Part shown: positions 1 to 8,755 of the stretch, piece by piece
Layout of the letters: each line of letters begins with the position of its first letter
How positions within the stretch are numbered: the stretch's first letter is position 1
Source: Candidatus Njordarchaeum guaymasense
Lineage (GTDB): Archaea; Asgardarchaeota; Njordarchaeia; Njordarchaeales; Njordarchaeaceae
DNA length: 64,000 nt
Reading direction: 5' to 3'
Assembly: GCA_030587605.1 (NCBI GenBank)
Contig: JAUQYT010000111.1
Coordinates: forward strand, 3,337-67,336
The notes under the pieces: generated by a model
What the model was told of the DNA's origin: nothing
Databases searched by the model: none
The model's input: the letters and a program-made list of their open reading frames with translations, nothing else
Program-made: the position numbers and the translations under genes

Positions 1-158
1 GTATAGAATATCTGGTCGTGAAAAATATGGATGTCCGTTCCACATATTCCAGTTGATTCGATTTTTACTAAAACCTCGCCTTCTCCGCACTTTGGTTTGC
101 TTATGTCTTTGAGTTCGACCTTCCCCTCTCCACGAGCGAACTTCAAAAGAGCCTTCAA
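1..158 (-). CDS. Zinc-dependent medium-chain alcohol dehydrogenase, N-terminal part (runs off window)
   Basis: Reading the minus strand from a TTG at 158 gives an N-terminus beginning MKALLKFARGEGKVELKDIS and continuing GEGEVLVKIESTGICGTDIH. This is the GroES-like start of the medium-chain dehydrogenase family, with the catalytic zinc cysteine in GICGTDIH. Sorbitol, threonine and other polyol dehydrogenases share this start, so the substrate cannot be told from about 50 residues. A GTG at 179 that overlaps the stop of the upstream pckA gene (GTGA) is an alternative start adding seven residues. The TTG matches the usual family N-terminus better. Close spacing behind pckA suggests co-transcription. 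Confidence 0.8.
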   Translation of the reverse strand, partial: MKALLKFARGEGKVELKDISKPKCGEGEVLVKIESTGICGTDIHIFHDQIFY

Positions 159-175
159 GACAATGACACCAACGT

Positions 176-1816
176 TCACTCTATAGCCTTGAGTATGACT
201 GGGTTCAATGCCTTGAACTGCTTCATATATTGCACTCTTTCTGCTTTTAACGTTTCTACGTATCCTTCGATTTGCTCTCGTGTATAGAGGTTTGTCAAGT
301 TGAATTTGTTCATGTCTGCGCCTTCAACTTTCTTGGGGACCTTGGTGCCAAAATGCGGCTCATCAACCCACTCGATTGTTCCCTTGCATATGCCCCTAAT
401 GATTGCAGCCATTTCGGGTATCTGAACTCGCAATACCTTCCGTTTCACTATCTTTGTCCCATCGGCAGCTTTCTCAAGAATCTCGCCGACTCCACCAGTG
501 TTCAGGACATAGCACTCCACTTTCTCGCGGTTGCGCTTTAGAAACTCGTATATCCAGTTTCCCTCTTCAGCTTCATCGCCCACTATGAATGGGTTTGTTC
601 CCACGACTCTTACTGATTCTCCTGCTCGCTTTGGATCGCCGCCGGTGCTCTCAATTGATTCTCCTAGCATGAAATTCGCGGCAGCTTGTTCAGCAGTCAG
701 TTTCGCTGCTATTGGGAGGACCGTGTTCCTCCGAGTAATGAAAGCTAAGATGAGCTTGTCAAGTTGGGACAGAGGCAGAAGATTCAGCGATTCACTCATG
801 AACTCCCCTAGGTCAGTCCGTTGTATGATTCCACGGCCATTACCTGTGAGGGTCTCGTCTTCAAAATCCAACTTTCCCTTGTAGTCGACAAGGATGTTTT
901 CGAGGATGGTATCCCTTGAGGTTGCTGCTTTGTAGAGGAGCGGTTGCGTCTCAGGTTTGAGCCCCTCGGTCTTGATGTAGAATCCTCTCTCAGTACCAAG
1001 GGCAGAGCCATCCATGCTCAGCAACACCACGTCATCCTGTATTATCTTAACTTCTTCACCTTTCTCTGTCAATCCGTGGTTGTGGCACGTATGAGTTGTC
1101 TTACCCGTAGCTGTTAGGCCAAAGATTATCATACCAATTTTCTTTGTTCTGTCCGATTTGTCACGTGCTTTCATGAACTTGGCGCCAGCGTGGAGTCCGA
1201 GCATTTCTCTCTTCTTCGCGGAATACATTGCCATCCTTAGGAAACCTTTCTTCACCTCGCCATAGTAGTCGCTGCTCAGAACCAGTGTAAAACCTTCGTC
1301 AGGGAAAACTATGATCTGCCTGTCCTGCTCCTGCCACTCAGGTAAATCAACCAGGTACAATTGTGGACCAGGAGTATCAGAGCGAGGAAACAGTGTCTGG
1401 TAAACCATGTACGCCAAGCGCACGTACTCAGACTTGTAACGAGACAAAATGAAGTCGCATTGCGGAGTTAGTATGTCGTTCTTCCCCATTGTTAAAGAGA
1501 TATAGAAAAGCGGTGCGCGATGAAGATACGCTTCCACGAGTTTCAGAGTCTTTGGGAGGTTCTTGACGATCTCAGATTGCTGCTTACTCAAGTTTTGCTG
1601 GAGAACTTTGTCTCCACTAACATAAACTGTGAGACCAGCGCTTCTATTTCTGACAGTAGAGGAAAAATGATAGTTGCCAAATTCCGTGAGGCTCCCGATT
1701 CTTTCACTCTCTTCCCTAAGTTCTTCAATTGTGGGGTGCACCACATTATCACTGCTCGACAACCTCTTGACAAGCTTGAGAAGGTTAGGCAACTCGCCGC
1801 CATCCAATTGACTCAA
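176..1816 (-). CDS. pckA: Phosphoenolpyruvate carboxykinase (ATP-type)
   Basis: The 546-residue product matches ATP-dependent PEP carboxykinase, which interconverts oxaloacetate plus ATP and PEP plus CO2 in the cytosol for gluconeogenesis. Visible motifs are YYGEVKKGFLRMAMYS (about 184-199, the family's metal and substrate loop), the P-loop GLTATGKTT (233-241) and the kinase-2 aspartates in IIQDDVV (261-262). The N-terminal 100 residues are less like the bacterial enzyme, and the usual substrate arginine motif is not obvious there. Length is in the family range. The upstream side has no close co-directional gene; the partial alcohol dehydrogenase follows almost directly. GTP-type archaeal enzymes have different motifs, so the ATP assignment is fairly secure. 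Confidence 0.9.
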   Translation of the reverse strand: MSQLDGGELPNLLKLVKRLSSSDNVVHPTIEELREESERIGSLTEFGNYHFSSTVRNRSAGLTVYVSGDKVLQQNLSKQQSEIVKNLPKTLKLVEAYLHRAPLFYISLTMGKNDILTPQCDFILSRYKSEYVRLAYMVYQTLFPRSDTPGPQLYLVDLPEWQEQDRQIIVFPDEGFTLVLSSDYYGEVKKGFLRMAMYSAKKREMLGLHAGAKFMKARDKSDRTKKIGMIIFGLTATGKTTHTCHNHGLTEKGEEVKIIQDDVVLLSMDGSALGTERGFYIKTEGLKPETQPLLYKAATSRDTILENILVDYKGKLDFEDETLTGNGRGIIQRTDLGEFMSESLNLLPLSQLDKLILAFITRRNTVLPIAAKLTAEQAAANFMLGESIESTGGDPKRAGESVRVVGTNPFIVGDEAEEGNWIYEFLKRNREKVECYVLNTGGVGEILEKAADGTKIVKRKVLRVQIPEMAAIIRGICKGTIEWVDEPHFGTKVPKKVEGADMNKFNLTNLYTREQIEGYVETLKAERVQYMKQFKALNPVILKAIE

Positions 1817-1937
1817 CGCTGAGGCACGCTCCCCTGCAGAGAACTGCTTCTCTTAGAGAAGGAAACAATCTAGAAGCAATCATGTTGGTGATAAGAACGT
1901 TCTGGGAAGGCACTAATCTACGAAATCTGTCAGGAGT

Positions 1938-2426
1938 TCATCTCCTTACATCTTTGCGTTTTCTAATGGTTTCTCTATGCTCAGCTGCTCTTCTTCCCCA
2001 GAGTAAGTACACGAGAAGGGTAGCTCCGATATAAAGGTTTACGGCAATCAATACAGGCTTCTGGAACGTACCCATTAGCAACAACAGCAATGACATACCG
2101 CATCCAGCCATGAATCCAGTCGAAACTCTAAGCCTATTGTTGCTTTCTCTAATCCCAACAGACTGCGTTGCCCAGTCCACGTAAACGGGTAAGATAGAGA
2201 GAGAGCCCACGAAAACCAATTCCTCACTCATGTAGACAAGCTGAGGAAACAAACTTACAAATACATAGGCAAAGAAAAGACCCGAAAAGATCCCAGTACA
2301 TCTGGCGCAAACATAGACCGCACTGCCCCTAAACTGAACTCTCAAACATCTGTTCAACCTACCTGGCGGGTGATGCGCCAGTAACAGCCGCAAAAGCCTA
2401 CCTTTCTTGCCTGAACTTCCCGCCAA
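1938..2426 (-). CDS. DUF2085 family membrane protein
   Basis: A 162-residue protein with about four hydrophobic segments after a basic N-terminus. The pattern HHPPGRLNRC followed by VYVCARCTGI and then YVDWATQS..RESNNRLR is the signature of DUF2085, a family of small membrane proteins with conserved cysteines found in archaea and bacteria. Its function is not known. The cysteine pair CARC could bind a metal or form a redox pair, but that is inference. It diverges from the winged-helix/zinc-ribbon gene at 2572, and the 145-base gap should hold both promoters. Start is ATG at 2426. Confidence 0.75.
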   Translation of the reverse strand: MAGSSGKKGRLLRLLLAHHPPGRLNRCLRVQFRGSAVYVCARCTGIFSGLFFAYVFVSLFPQLVYMSEELVFVGSLSILPVYVDWATQSVGIRESNNRLRVSTGFMAGCGMSLLLLLMGTFQKPVLIAVNLYIGATLLVYLLWGRRAAEHRETIRKRKDVRR

Positions 2427-2498
2427 GAGGTAACACCCGAATTCAAGTCAGCTGTCTCTGAGAACTATAGCCGCTAGATAGCTCGAGTAAAGATAGAT

Positions 2499-2508
2499 CT
2501 TATATAGC
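2499..2508 (+). promoter_or_regulatory. TATA box for the gene at 2572
   Basis: The stretch CTTATATAGC is a good archaeal TATA box. It lies about 64 bases before the TTG start at 2572, which has GAGGTG as ribosome site. Transcription would start near 2530. Confidence 0.45.
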
Positions 2509-2571
2509 ACCAGACAGACTTAACTTTAATCCAGAGATAGTCTGAACATCCAAAATTGAGGTGGTTGTCAG

Positions 2572-3066
2572 TTGGCTAGGAGACCATATCCAGAGTATCC
2601 CTGGTGTTGCCTCGCTATCTTCATATTCTCAATTGCTGGTGCAATCATTAAGAGTATCGCATCTACGCCATTCACCATAGACCCTATTTTGGGTGCCCTA
2701 TTCGGATTGGGCGGAATCGCATTGATCATCGCCTTGGTCGATATTCGCAAGAGGAACGAAGCGCAGAAGATCGTGAAGGCTACCATCGAGTCGCATGGGA
2801 AAGGAAGTGTTAAGGTTCAGGATCTGGCTGAGGAAGTTGAAATGAGTGAATTGGGAACGAGACGTGCCATAACTGACCTGAGAATCAAGGGACTCATAAA
2901 GGCTTACTTCGATCCCAAAAGTGGAGTAATCGTTATAGGCAAAGAATCCGGCGCTGTGGTCGAAGCTCCAGCTGAAGGTCGTCCAGCTAACTTCTGCCAG
3001 TACTGTGGTGCCAGAATCGCCCCGGCAGCGAGGTTCTGCGTCAACTGTGGCGCCAGCGTCGAATAG
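2572..3066 (+). CDS. Membrane-anchored winged-helix protein with C-terminal zinc ribbon
   Basis: The 164-residue product has two hydrophobic segments (about 10-27 and 39-57), then a winged-helix-like region (about 65-125) containing VKVQDLAEEVEMSELGTRR, then a zinc ribbon with CQYCGARI and CVNCGASVE at the very end. The TTG start has GAGGTG eight bases upstream. The layout suggests a membrane-tethered regulator or scaffold with cytoplasmic DNA- or protein-binding domains. The helix-turn-helix resembles PCI/MarR-type folds. I do not recognise a named family. A Rab-like GTPase gene follows under its own promoter. Confidence 0.75.
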   Translation: MARRPYPEYPWCCLAIFIFSIAGAIIKSIASTPFTIDPILGALFGLGGIALIIALVDIRKRNEAQKIVKATIESHGKGSVKVQDLAEEVEMSELGTRRAITDLRIKGLIKAYFDPKSGVIVIGKESGAVVEAPAEGRPANFCQYCGARIAPAARFCVNCGASVE

Positions 3067-3149
3067 ATGGCACATACTTCTGTGGAGAGTAAGGTGACAT
3101 CTTGCGACTTTCCCTTCACTAATCCTAAAGAGAGGAAAAGAAAACAGTA

Positions 3150-3160
3150 TACTTTTAAAT
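3150..3160 (+). promoter_or_regulatory. TATA box for the Rab-like GTPase
   Basis: TACTTTTAAAT lies 33 bases before the GTG start at 3193, which fits a very short leader. Confidence 0.5.
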
Positions 3161-3192
3161 TACGTAGGTTATAGTGTTAGTGATAGCGGTGG

Positions 3193-3726
3193 GTGGTAAG
3201 TATTCTTAGGGCAAAGTACGTCTTCAAGACTGTGTTCGTAGGGGACCCCGCTGTAGGCAAGACCAGTATAATCACCAAGCACGTAATGTCAGCTTTCAGA
3301 GAGAACTATATCCCAACTTTGGGGGCTAACATCACTTCAAACGACTACGTTGTCGGCAATTATGGTGTAACCCTACTAATATGGGACATAGCGGGGCAAG
3401 AGATCTTCAGCAAAGTCCGTGAAAAGTACTATGGGGGAGCCAAGGCAGCTTTCGTAGTCTACGATGTCACCCGAGCCGAGACCCTCGAAGGCGCCAAGAA
3501 ATGGGTTGAAGATCTAAAACATTTCGTACCGGGTAGCATTCCACTAGTAGTTGTAGGTAACAAGATCGACCTCAAGAGAAAAGTGAGCAAAGAAGACGGA
3601 GAAAAGTTCGCAAAGAAACTGGGTGCAACATTCATAGAGAGTTCCGCTAAAACGGGCGAAAACGTTTCCGAAGTATTCAAAGAAATCACAAAAGCTCTTG
3701 TCAGGAGAATAACTAAAACCGCTTAG
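3193..3726 (+). CDS. Rab/Ras-like small GTPase
   Basis: A 177-residue Ras-superfamily GTPase with every G motif intact: G1 GDPAVGKTS (17-25), switch-I threonine in YIPTLGANI (T42), G3 WDIAGQE (64-70, with the catalytic glutamine), G4 NKID (123-126) and G5 SSAK (150-153). The sequence around the motifs is most like Rab/Arf-type eukaryotic-signature GTPases that are expanded in Asgard archaea. It has no C-terminal cysteine for prenylation and ends in RRITKTA, so any membrane association must use another route. The start is GTG at 3193. The gene is single, between a winged-helix membrane protein and a convergent epimerase-like gene. It should act as a nucleotide-dependent switch; partner proteins are unknown. 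Confidence 0.92.
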   Translation: MVSILRAKYVFKTVFVGDPAVGKTSIITKHVMSAFRENYIPTLGANITSNDYVVGNYGVTLLIWDIAGQEIFSKVREKYYGGAKAAFVVYDVTRAETLEGAKKWVEDLKHFVPGSIPLVVVGNKIDLKRKVSKEDGEKFAKKLGATFIESSAKTGENVSEVFKEITKALVRRITKTA

Positions 3727-3776
3727 TTAGTCACATTTCCTTAGTTACTCTCGTCATCAGCCGGTACTGCGCACCT

Positions 3777-4712
3777 TCAACTACCACTTATTTTCCTCAA
3801 TAGATTAGCGGCCACTTTGAAGTCCTCTAAAGTCTGGTATCGCAGGACCTCAAGGTTGTACACTGCATTAACTCCAGCTAAGGTTTTCATTACACTGTTA
3901 AAATCTATCAATCCTTGACCAGGAGGGAGATGCAGATCTCCTAACCCTTTCTCTGCCTGTGTTCCGCCGATCGGAAATGGGATGAGCTTGTTATCGGACA
4001 AGTGAATGTGCTTTATGTATGGTTTGAGGAGCCTTAGTCCGGTTGTCAAATTGAATCCGTAGAATGATGCCGAAAGGGCTAGATGTCCCACATCACAAGT
4101 TGTTTTGACATGTTCGTTGTTTAATGTCTCAACCATTGTTGGGATGACCATCGGGTTGTCTGCTATAGGTAACGTGTCAAGACGTGGAACCTCATTCTCG
4201 AGACAGATCATCACATTATTGTCTTCCGCGACCTTAAGACAGTTCTCAAGCGTCCTGATAGCCATCTCGACAGCCTTTGGTTTACCGAGGCGTTGATAGT
4301 CATTGACCATAAAAGAGACGTTGATACTGTTGCTTCTCTTCAACTCGGGGAACAGTGTTCCAGGGTGCTCGCACAAAGCTTGAACGTTAAACTTGGAACA
4401 GATCTCTATTGTCGAGATCAAGGTTTTCTCAGCAATTCTCCTAGTAGCCTCGTCGACGGAGGCTATGTTGCTCATCACACCGAGTTCATCATCGTAGTAT
4501 CCGTGAGCAGTAAGCTCCTCAATGCTGAATGCGCTTACCACGTCCTTGATCTCTTTCACGGCATTCTTGTTGATCGACGAATCACGGTTTATGACATTAT
4601 AGAACGGTAGGTATAATTCGAATACTCTGAACCCAAGTCCGTGTAGTTCTTCGAAGAACTGTCTGAACTTGCCCTTGGTGGATACGTTGTATATTGTCGC
4701 ACCTATCTTCAT
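3777..4712 (-). CDS. Sugar phosphate isomerase/epimerase-like TIM-barrel protein
   Basis: The product (about 311 residues) belongs to the xylose isomerase-like/AP endonuclease 2 superfamily. Metal-ligand segments expected for the fold are present: CLENEVPRLD, TCDVGHLALS and HIHLSDNK, ending near VLRYQTLEDF. Members isomerise or epimerise sugars or act on inositol derivatives, and the substrate is not evident here. I choose ATG at 4712 because GGAG stands nine bases before it; an in-frame TTG at 4721 would put the same site against the start codon. It diverges from the glycerol kinase gene, so a role in polyol or sugar metabolism is plausible. Confidence 0.8.
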   Translation of the reverse strand: MKIGATIYNVSTKGKFRQFFEELHGLGFRVFELYLPFYNVINRDSSINKNAVKEIKDVVSAFSIEELTAHGYYDDELGVMSNIASVDEATRRIAEKTLISTIEICSKFNVQALCEHPGTLFPELKRSNSINVSFMVNDYQRLGKPKAVEMAIRTLENCLKVAEDNNVMICLENEVPRLDTLPIADNPMVIPTMVETLNNEHVKTTCDVGHLALSASFYGFNLTTGLRLLKPYIKHIHLSDNKLIPFPIGGTQAEKGLGDLHLPPGQGLIDFNSVMKTLAGVNAVYNLEVLRYQTLEDFKVAANLLRKISGS

Positions 4713-4797
4713 CGAAACCAACTCCGGAACCTTGGTCTCGTTCTAATAGACTCGTTCTATTCGACTTAATACTTTCGTGTTTGTCAAAGTTACTGTG

Positions 4798-4809
4798 CAT
4801 TATATAAAG
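4798..4809 (+). promoter_or_regulatory. TATA box of the glycerol kinase gene
   Basis: CATTATATAAAG is a strong TATA box about 80 bases before the likely start of the kinase and in front of the glycerol operon. Transcription should begin near 4830, which rules out starts further upstream. Confidence 0.5.
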
Positions 4810-4885
4810 GATAGGAATGCATAATGATTCATCGAATTAGATAGATTTGCATGATAAGCTCGTATCTCGATATGAGAAGGAGAGG

Positions 4886-6388
4886 ATGGGTTCAGACATG
4901 TCTGAAAAAGGACACTACTTGGCGGTAATAGATGCGGGAACCACAGGAGTGCGGTCGGTGATTTTCGACCCGCAGGGGAACATCAAAGGGATATCGTACA
5001 AGGAATACCCGGAGAAACGTCAACCTCCAGGCGTTTCGGAGCAAGATCCTCCAATGTGGTGGGACAACTCTAAGCTCACAATGAAAGATGTCCTGAAAAA
5101 GTCAAACATACATCCAAAAGAGATTGCAGCGCTGTCAGTAAGCACTCAGCGCGCAACCACGCTCGCAGTCGATAGAGAAGGAAATCATCTCCTACCAGGG
5201 TTAACTTGGATGGATGGCAGAACATCACCCTCGATTGAACCATTGAAAAAAAAGATTACAAGACCAAGTGGGTGGTGGACCAATTCTTCACTATCAAAGA
5301 TACTATGGATAAAAGACAATCAGCCCGGAATATTCGACAAGACATACAAATTCATCCAAGTCGACGGTTATCTCTACAACAAACTCACTGGGAAATTTGT
5401 GACGGATTACTCAAATGCCATCTACGGAATCTTAGATTTCAACACAACGGAATGGTCACAAGAGCTTGCCGATGCCACTGGCGTTCCAATAGAAAAGTGG
5501 CCAGACATATACCCTCCAGGAACGCTACTGGGTGAACTCACTGGCAAAGCTGCGGAGGAGACCGGACTCAATGCTGGATTGCCTGTAATTATGGGCGGTG
5601 CTGATGTGCAGTGCTCCGCCCTTGGACTTGGGATGACCGGTCCTGGACCAGCGAAGGCAACGACAGGCACAGGAACTTTCGTGGTTTCGGTGCTCGAAGG
5701 AAAACCAATCTTCGACCCTGCAGGGAACTTGTTCACAAATCCCCATGTCATCAAAGGGAAATGGGTTCTTGAGGGCGCAATGCCTGGAACAGGTCTCCTC
5801 CTCAAATGGTTCAAAGATCAGTTTAGTGCCCACGAAGTTCAGAAGGCCAGTGAGATGAAAGTTGATCCCTATGACTATCTCGTTAGAGAAGCGAAGGATA
5901 TTAACCCGGGGGCTGGTGGACTACTCATAATACCGCTGTTTAACTTTGCCAAGGGAACGATGTATGGCTTATCCTTTGGGCATACAAGGAAGCACGTTGC
6001 CAGAGCGATTCTGGAATGCAATGTCTACGCAATCAGGTTCTACCTCACATTGATGGAGACCATGAAGGTCAAACCAAATGAGATTAGGGTGGATGGCGGA
6101 GGCGCGAAATCCAACCTCTGGAATCAGATCCAGAGCGACGTGACTGGAAAACCAGTTGTCGTCCCAAAGGTTACTGAAGGATCTTCGTTGGGGGCAGCGA
6201 TGCTAGCAGCCGTTGGAGTCTCAATGTATAGGTCTGTTGATGAGGCAGTTAAGAAGATGGTCCACTTCGTCGACCGAAAAGAACCAAACAAAGAACACTC
6301 AAAAATCTATGATAAGATGTACAACGCATTCCAAACCCAGTTGATGACAGTATACTTGGGCAAAAGGGTCACAGGGGACGTGGTTTAG
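4886..6388 (+). CDS. glpK: FGGY carbohydrate kinase, probable glycerol kinase
   Basis: An FGGY kinase of about 500 residues. It has the N-terminal phosphate motif VIDAGTTGVRSVIFD, an STQRATT substrate loop (like NQRETT of glycerol kinases), the TGTGTFVVSV phosphate-2 motif and the adenosine-site RVDGGGAKSNLW near residue 400. It should phosphorylate glycerol to sn-glycerol-3-phosphate in the cytosol. Family motifs alone do not separate it from other FGGY kinases; the downstream glpA-glpB-glpC genes make glycerol the best guess. The ATG at 4886 follows GGAGAGG immediately; ATG at 4898 (MSEKGHYL) has more natural spacing to the same site and is equally possible. A longer reading from TTG at 4847 lacks a ribosome site. 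Confidence 0.82.
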   Translation: MGSDMSEKGHYLAVIDAGTTGVRSVIFDPQGNIKGISYKEYPEKRQPPGVSEQDPPMWWDNSKLTMKDVLKKSNIHPKEIAALSVSTQRATTLAVDREGNHLLPGLTWMDGRTSPSIEPLKKKITRPSGWWTNSSLSKILWIKDNQPGIFDKTYKFIQVDGYLYNKLTGKFVTDYSNAIYGILDFNTTEWSQELADATGVPIEKWPDIYPPGTLLGELTGKAAEETGLNAGLPVIMGGADVQCSALGLGMTGPGPAKATTGTGTFVVSVLEGKPIFDPAGNLFTNPHVIKGKWVLEGAMPGTGLLLKWFKDQFSAHEVQKASEMKVDPYDYLVREAKDINPGAGGLLIIPLFNFAKGTMYGLSFGHTRKHVARAILECNVYAIRFYLTLMETMKVKPNEIRVDGGGAKSNLWNQIQSDVTGKPVVVPKVTEGSSLGAAMLAAVGVSMYRSVDEAVKKMVHFVDRKEPNKEHSKIYDKMYNAFQTQLMTVYLGKRVTGDVV

Positions 6389-6472
6389 TACCAAGTTGCA
6401 CCCACTACCTCCTTTTTTGGGAAATCTCTCATTATTGACAGGTTTGCACAAGTTGTCTATTGGTGGTTTCCC

Positions 6473-6859
6473 ATGATGAAGATATCTCTCATCGAGAACG
6501 TGAAGTTCGAGGCTGAGTGCAGAGGTCACAGGATAGTGTTGGATCAGCCTGTTGATGATGGTGGGTCAGACGCTGGCATGACTCCCATTGAGTTGTTTGT
6601 TGCTTCGCTGGGTTCTTGCATTGCCTACTACGCTGTCGTATTCTGTCAACGCCACAAGATACCCTCGGATGGCCTTAATGTTGAGTTGGGCTGGGAGTGG
6701 GCTGAAGATCCTCATCGGGTGGGCGCAATCGATGTCAAGATTACGTTGAGGATGAAACTTGGCGAAAAGGAGAAGACTGGGCTACTCAGGATGGTTAAGG
6801 GATGCACGGTCCACAATACAATGTGTAACCTACCGGAAATAGCATTCACAATCAATTGA
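6473..6859 (+). CDS. OsmC/Ohr-family protein
   Basis: The 128-residue product matches OsmC-like hydroperoxide-handling proteins. The two conserved cysteines sit in LGSCIAYYA and KGCTVHNTM, on either side of the long helix and beta sheet. In the family these cysteines reduce organic hydroperoxides with a thiol partner. TPIELFVASLGSC is a typical OsmC segment. The ATG at 6473 and the ATG immediately after it are both possible starts. It sits between the kinase and glpA but the 200-base gap after it contains a TATA box, so it is probably not required for glycerol use. Confidence 0.85.
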   Translation: MMKISLIENVKFEAECRGHRIVLDQPVDDGGSDAGMTPIELFVASLGSCIAYYAVVFCQRHKIPSDGLNVELGWEWAEDPHRVGAIDVKITLRMKLGEKEKTGLLRMVKGCTVHNTMCNLPEIAFTIN

Positions 6860-7004
6860 GTCAGATCTAGAAGAGAAACTGATTTCAAATTCGGAATCAT
6901 GTTGAGTCATGCAAACATTCTTGGTGAACTATGCATCGCTGATAAACCAGTTCCTCTCATTGCAGTAGTTTCCACTATGAGAGAATAGATAGTAACACAG
7001 TATG

Positions 7005-7014
7005 CCTTATATCA
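7005..7014 (+). promoter_or_regulatory. TATA box of glpABC
   Basis: CCTTATATCA lies about 50 bases before the glpA ATG at 7061, which carries the ribosome site GAGGTGAC. It marks a separate promoter for the glpA-glpB-glpC unit. Confidence 0.5.
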
Positions 7015-7060
7015 AACATATTGTTTCACTAGTTACTGATCCTCCATAGCGAGGTGACTT

Positions 7061-8725
7061 ATGATTAGCGATTCTGACGTTAATGATCATGTTTTTGATG
7101 TTGCAGTTGTAGGCGGTGGAAGCGCTGGAGTGGGTACAGCAAGAGACTGTGCCAAACGGGGACTGAAAACCATCCTCTTGGAAAGAAATGATCTAGCCTC
7201 TGGCGCCGTGGCTACCTGCGCGGGTATGATCTCTGGTGGGCCAAAGTACCTCATGGAGCCCCCCATGGTCAAACTCTGCTCAGCGGAATCAGCCGTAATC
7301 GCCAAGATTGCGAAGAACGTCATCTTCAGCACTCCAATACTGATTCCCTTGATCGAAAAGACAGACATAAACAGAGGGAAGATGTTTTCGGCAGCTTACG
7401 CTGGCTACAGCGAACTCCGGAAAGGCGACCCAGTCATAACGCTAACAAAAGAAGAAGCCCTTAAACTGGAACCTAGACTGAACCCTGATATTCAGAGCGC
7501 AATCTACTTCAGAGAATACTTCATCGACCCATTTCGCCTCATTCTCATGAATGCCCTCGACGCGAAACGCCAAGGAGCCCAGATCCTAACTTATACCGAA
7601 GTAGTCGGCATTTTGAGAAAAGATAACAGCGTCACAGGTGTAAGAGTCAGGGACAAGTTCTCAGGCGAGACCAAGGACATAAAGGCGAAGATTGTTGTGA
7701 ACGCCGCCGGTCCATGGGTTTCCAAGGTAGCCAAGATGGCTGAGCTCGAACATCCACTCCGCCTCAACAAGGGAAGCCACGTGATCTTCGACCGAAGGAT
7801 ATCTGACATCGGTATCATATCCAAATGCATAGACGGAAGAACCGCCTACCTGTTCCCACACGAGAACACAACCATCCTCGGCACAACAGCCGTCGACATT
7901 TTCTGCGACCCCGACGAAGTCGAAACCACATACGATGACCTTGAGTACCTCATGGTAGCAATGGAGAAAGCAATTCCATCCATACGCCAAGCTAGAATCA
8001 TAAGAACCATGACCGGAGTAAGACCCATGATCAACCAGTATGGCATCATTGAAGAAAACGTCACAAGAAACTACGAGATCATAGACTTCGAAAACAAGGC
8101 TGGAGTCTCAGGCTTCCTATCCTTCGGTGGCGGAAAACTTGTTCTCTACCGTATCATGGCTGAGAAGATGACTGATTTAATATGCAAGAAACTAGGGAAG
8201 AGCGCCGAGTGCAAGACAAACGTAGATCCACTGATCGGCGCTGAGAAAGACGTGGACGTGAATGAACTCGCAACCAAATTCGGCGTCTACCCACACGTAG
8301 CAAGAAAGCTAGCATACCTCTACGGAACCATGGCAAGCGACGTTCTGCGCCTTGCGGAAGAAAACCCACGGTACAAGATGGAGGTGTGCAACTGCGAATC
8401 TATACCCGAGGCTGCGATCAGGTACTCCATAAGAAGCGAGTGGGCCAAGACACTGAATGACGTCAGAAGACGAACAAGAGTCGCGATGGGACCCTGCCAA
8501 GGTTGTTCGTGTATCCACAAAGTTGCTGCCGTAGTAGCTGATGAACTCAAAATGTCTCCCGAAGTCTTGATGGAGGACTTAGGAAACCTGCTGCAAGAAA
8601 GGTGGAGAGGCAAAAGACCACTGCTTCTGGGACAGCAACTTGTACAAGAAGAGGTCCTCCAATCTAGCTATAGCCATGTCCCCAAGATTCGCCAAGGCTT
8701 GAGCGTAGGGGAAGAAGAATCTTAA
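7061..8725 (+). CDS. glpA: Anaerobic glycerol-3-phosphate dehydrogenase subunit A
   Basis: A 554-residue FAD enzyme that oxidises sn-glycerol-3-phosphate to dihydroxyacetone phosphate. The N-terminus has the dinucleotide motif VVGGGSAGVGTARD (about 16-29). The central part follows the GlpA/GlpD fold with VNAAGPWVSKVA and TMTGVRPM. The C-terminus carries the BFD-like [2Fe-2S] domain typical of GlpA, with cysteines at 443, 445, 479 and 482/484 (VCNCESIP, GPCQGCSC). The ATG at 7061 has an excellent GAGGTGAC site. glpB follows after 30 bases and glpC after that. The enzyme should sit on the inner membrane face with GlpB and GlpC. Confidence 0.92.
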   Translation: MISDSDVNDHVFDVAVVGGGSAGVGTARDCAKRGLKTILLERNDLASGAVATCAGMISGGPKYLMEPPMVKLCSAESAVIAKIAKNVIFSTPILIPLIEKTDINRGKMFSAAYAGYSELRKGDPVITLTKEEALKLEPRLNPDIQSAIYFREYFIDPFRLILMNALDAKRQGAQILTYTEVVGILRKDNSVTGVRVRDKFSGETKDIKAKIVVNAAGPWVSKVAKMAELEHPLRLNKGSHVIFDRRISDIGIISKCIDGRTAYLFPHENTTILGTTAVDIFCDPDEVETTYDDLEYLMVAMEKAIPSIRQARIIRTMTGVRPMINQYGIIEENVTRNYEIIDFENKAGVSGFLSFGGGKLVLYRIMAEKMTDLICKKLGKSAECKTNVDPLIGAEKDVDVNELATKFGVYPHVARKLAYLYGTMASDVLRLAEENPRYKMEVCNCESIPEAAIRYSIRSEWAKTLNDVRRRTRVAMGPCQGCSCIHKVAAVVADELKMSPEVLMEDLGNLLQERWRGKRPLLLGQQLVQEEVLQSSYSHVPKIRQGLSVGEEES

Positions 8726-8755
8726 GGGGAGAACGAGTGGAGGAGTGAACTTAGT

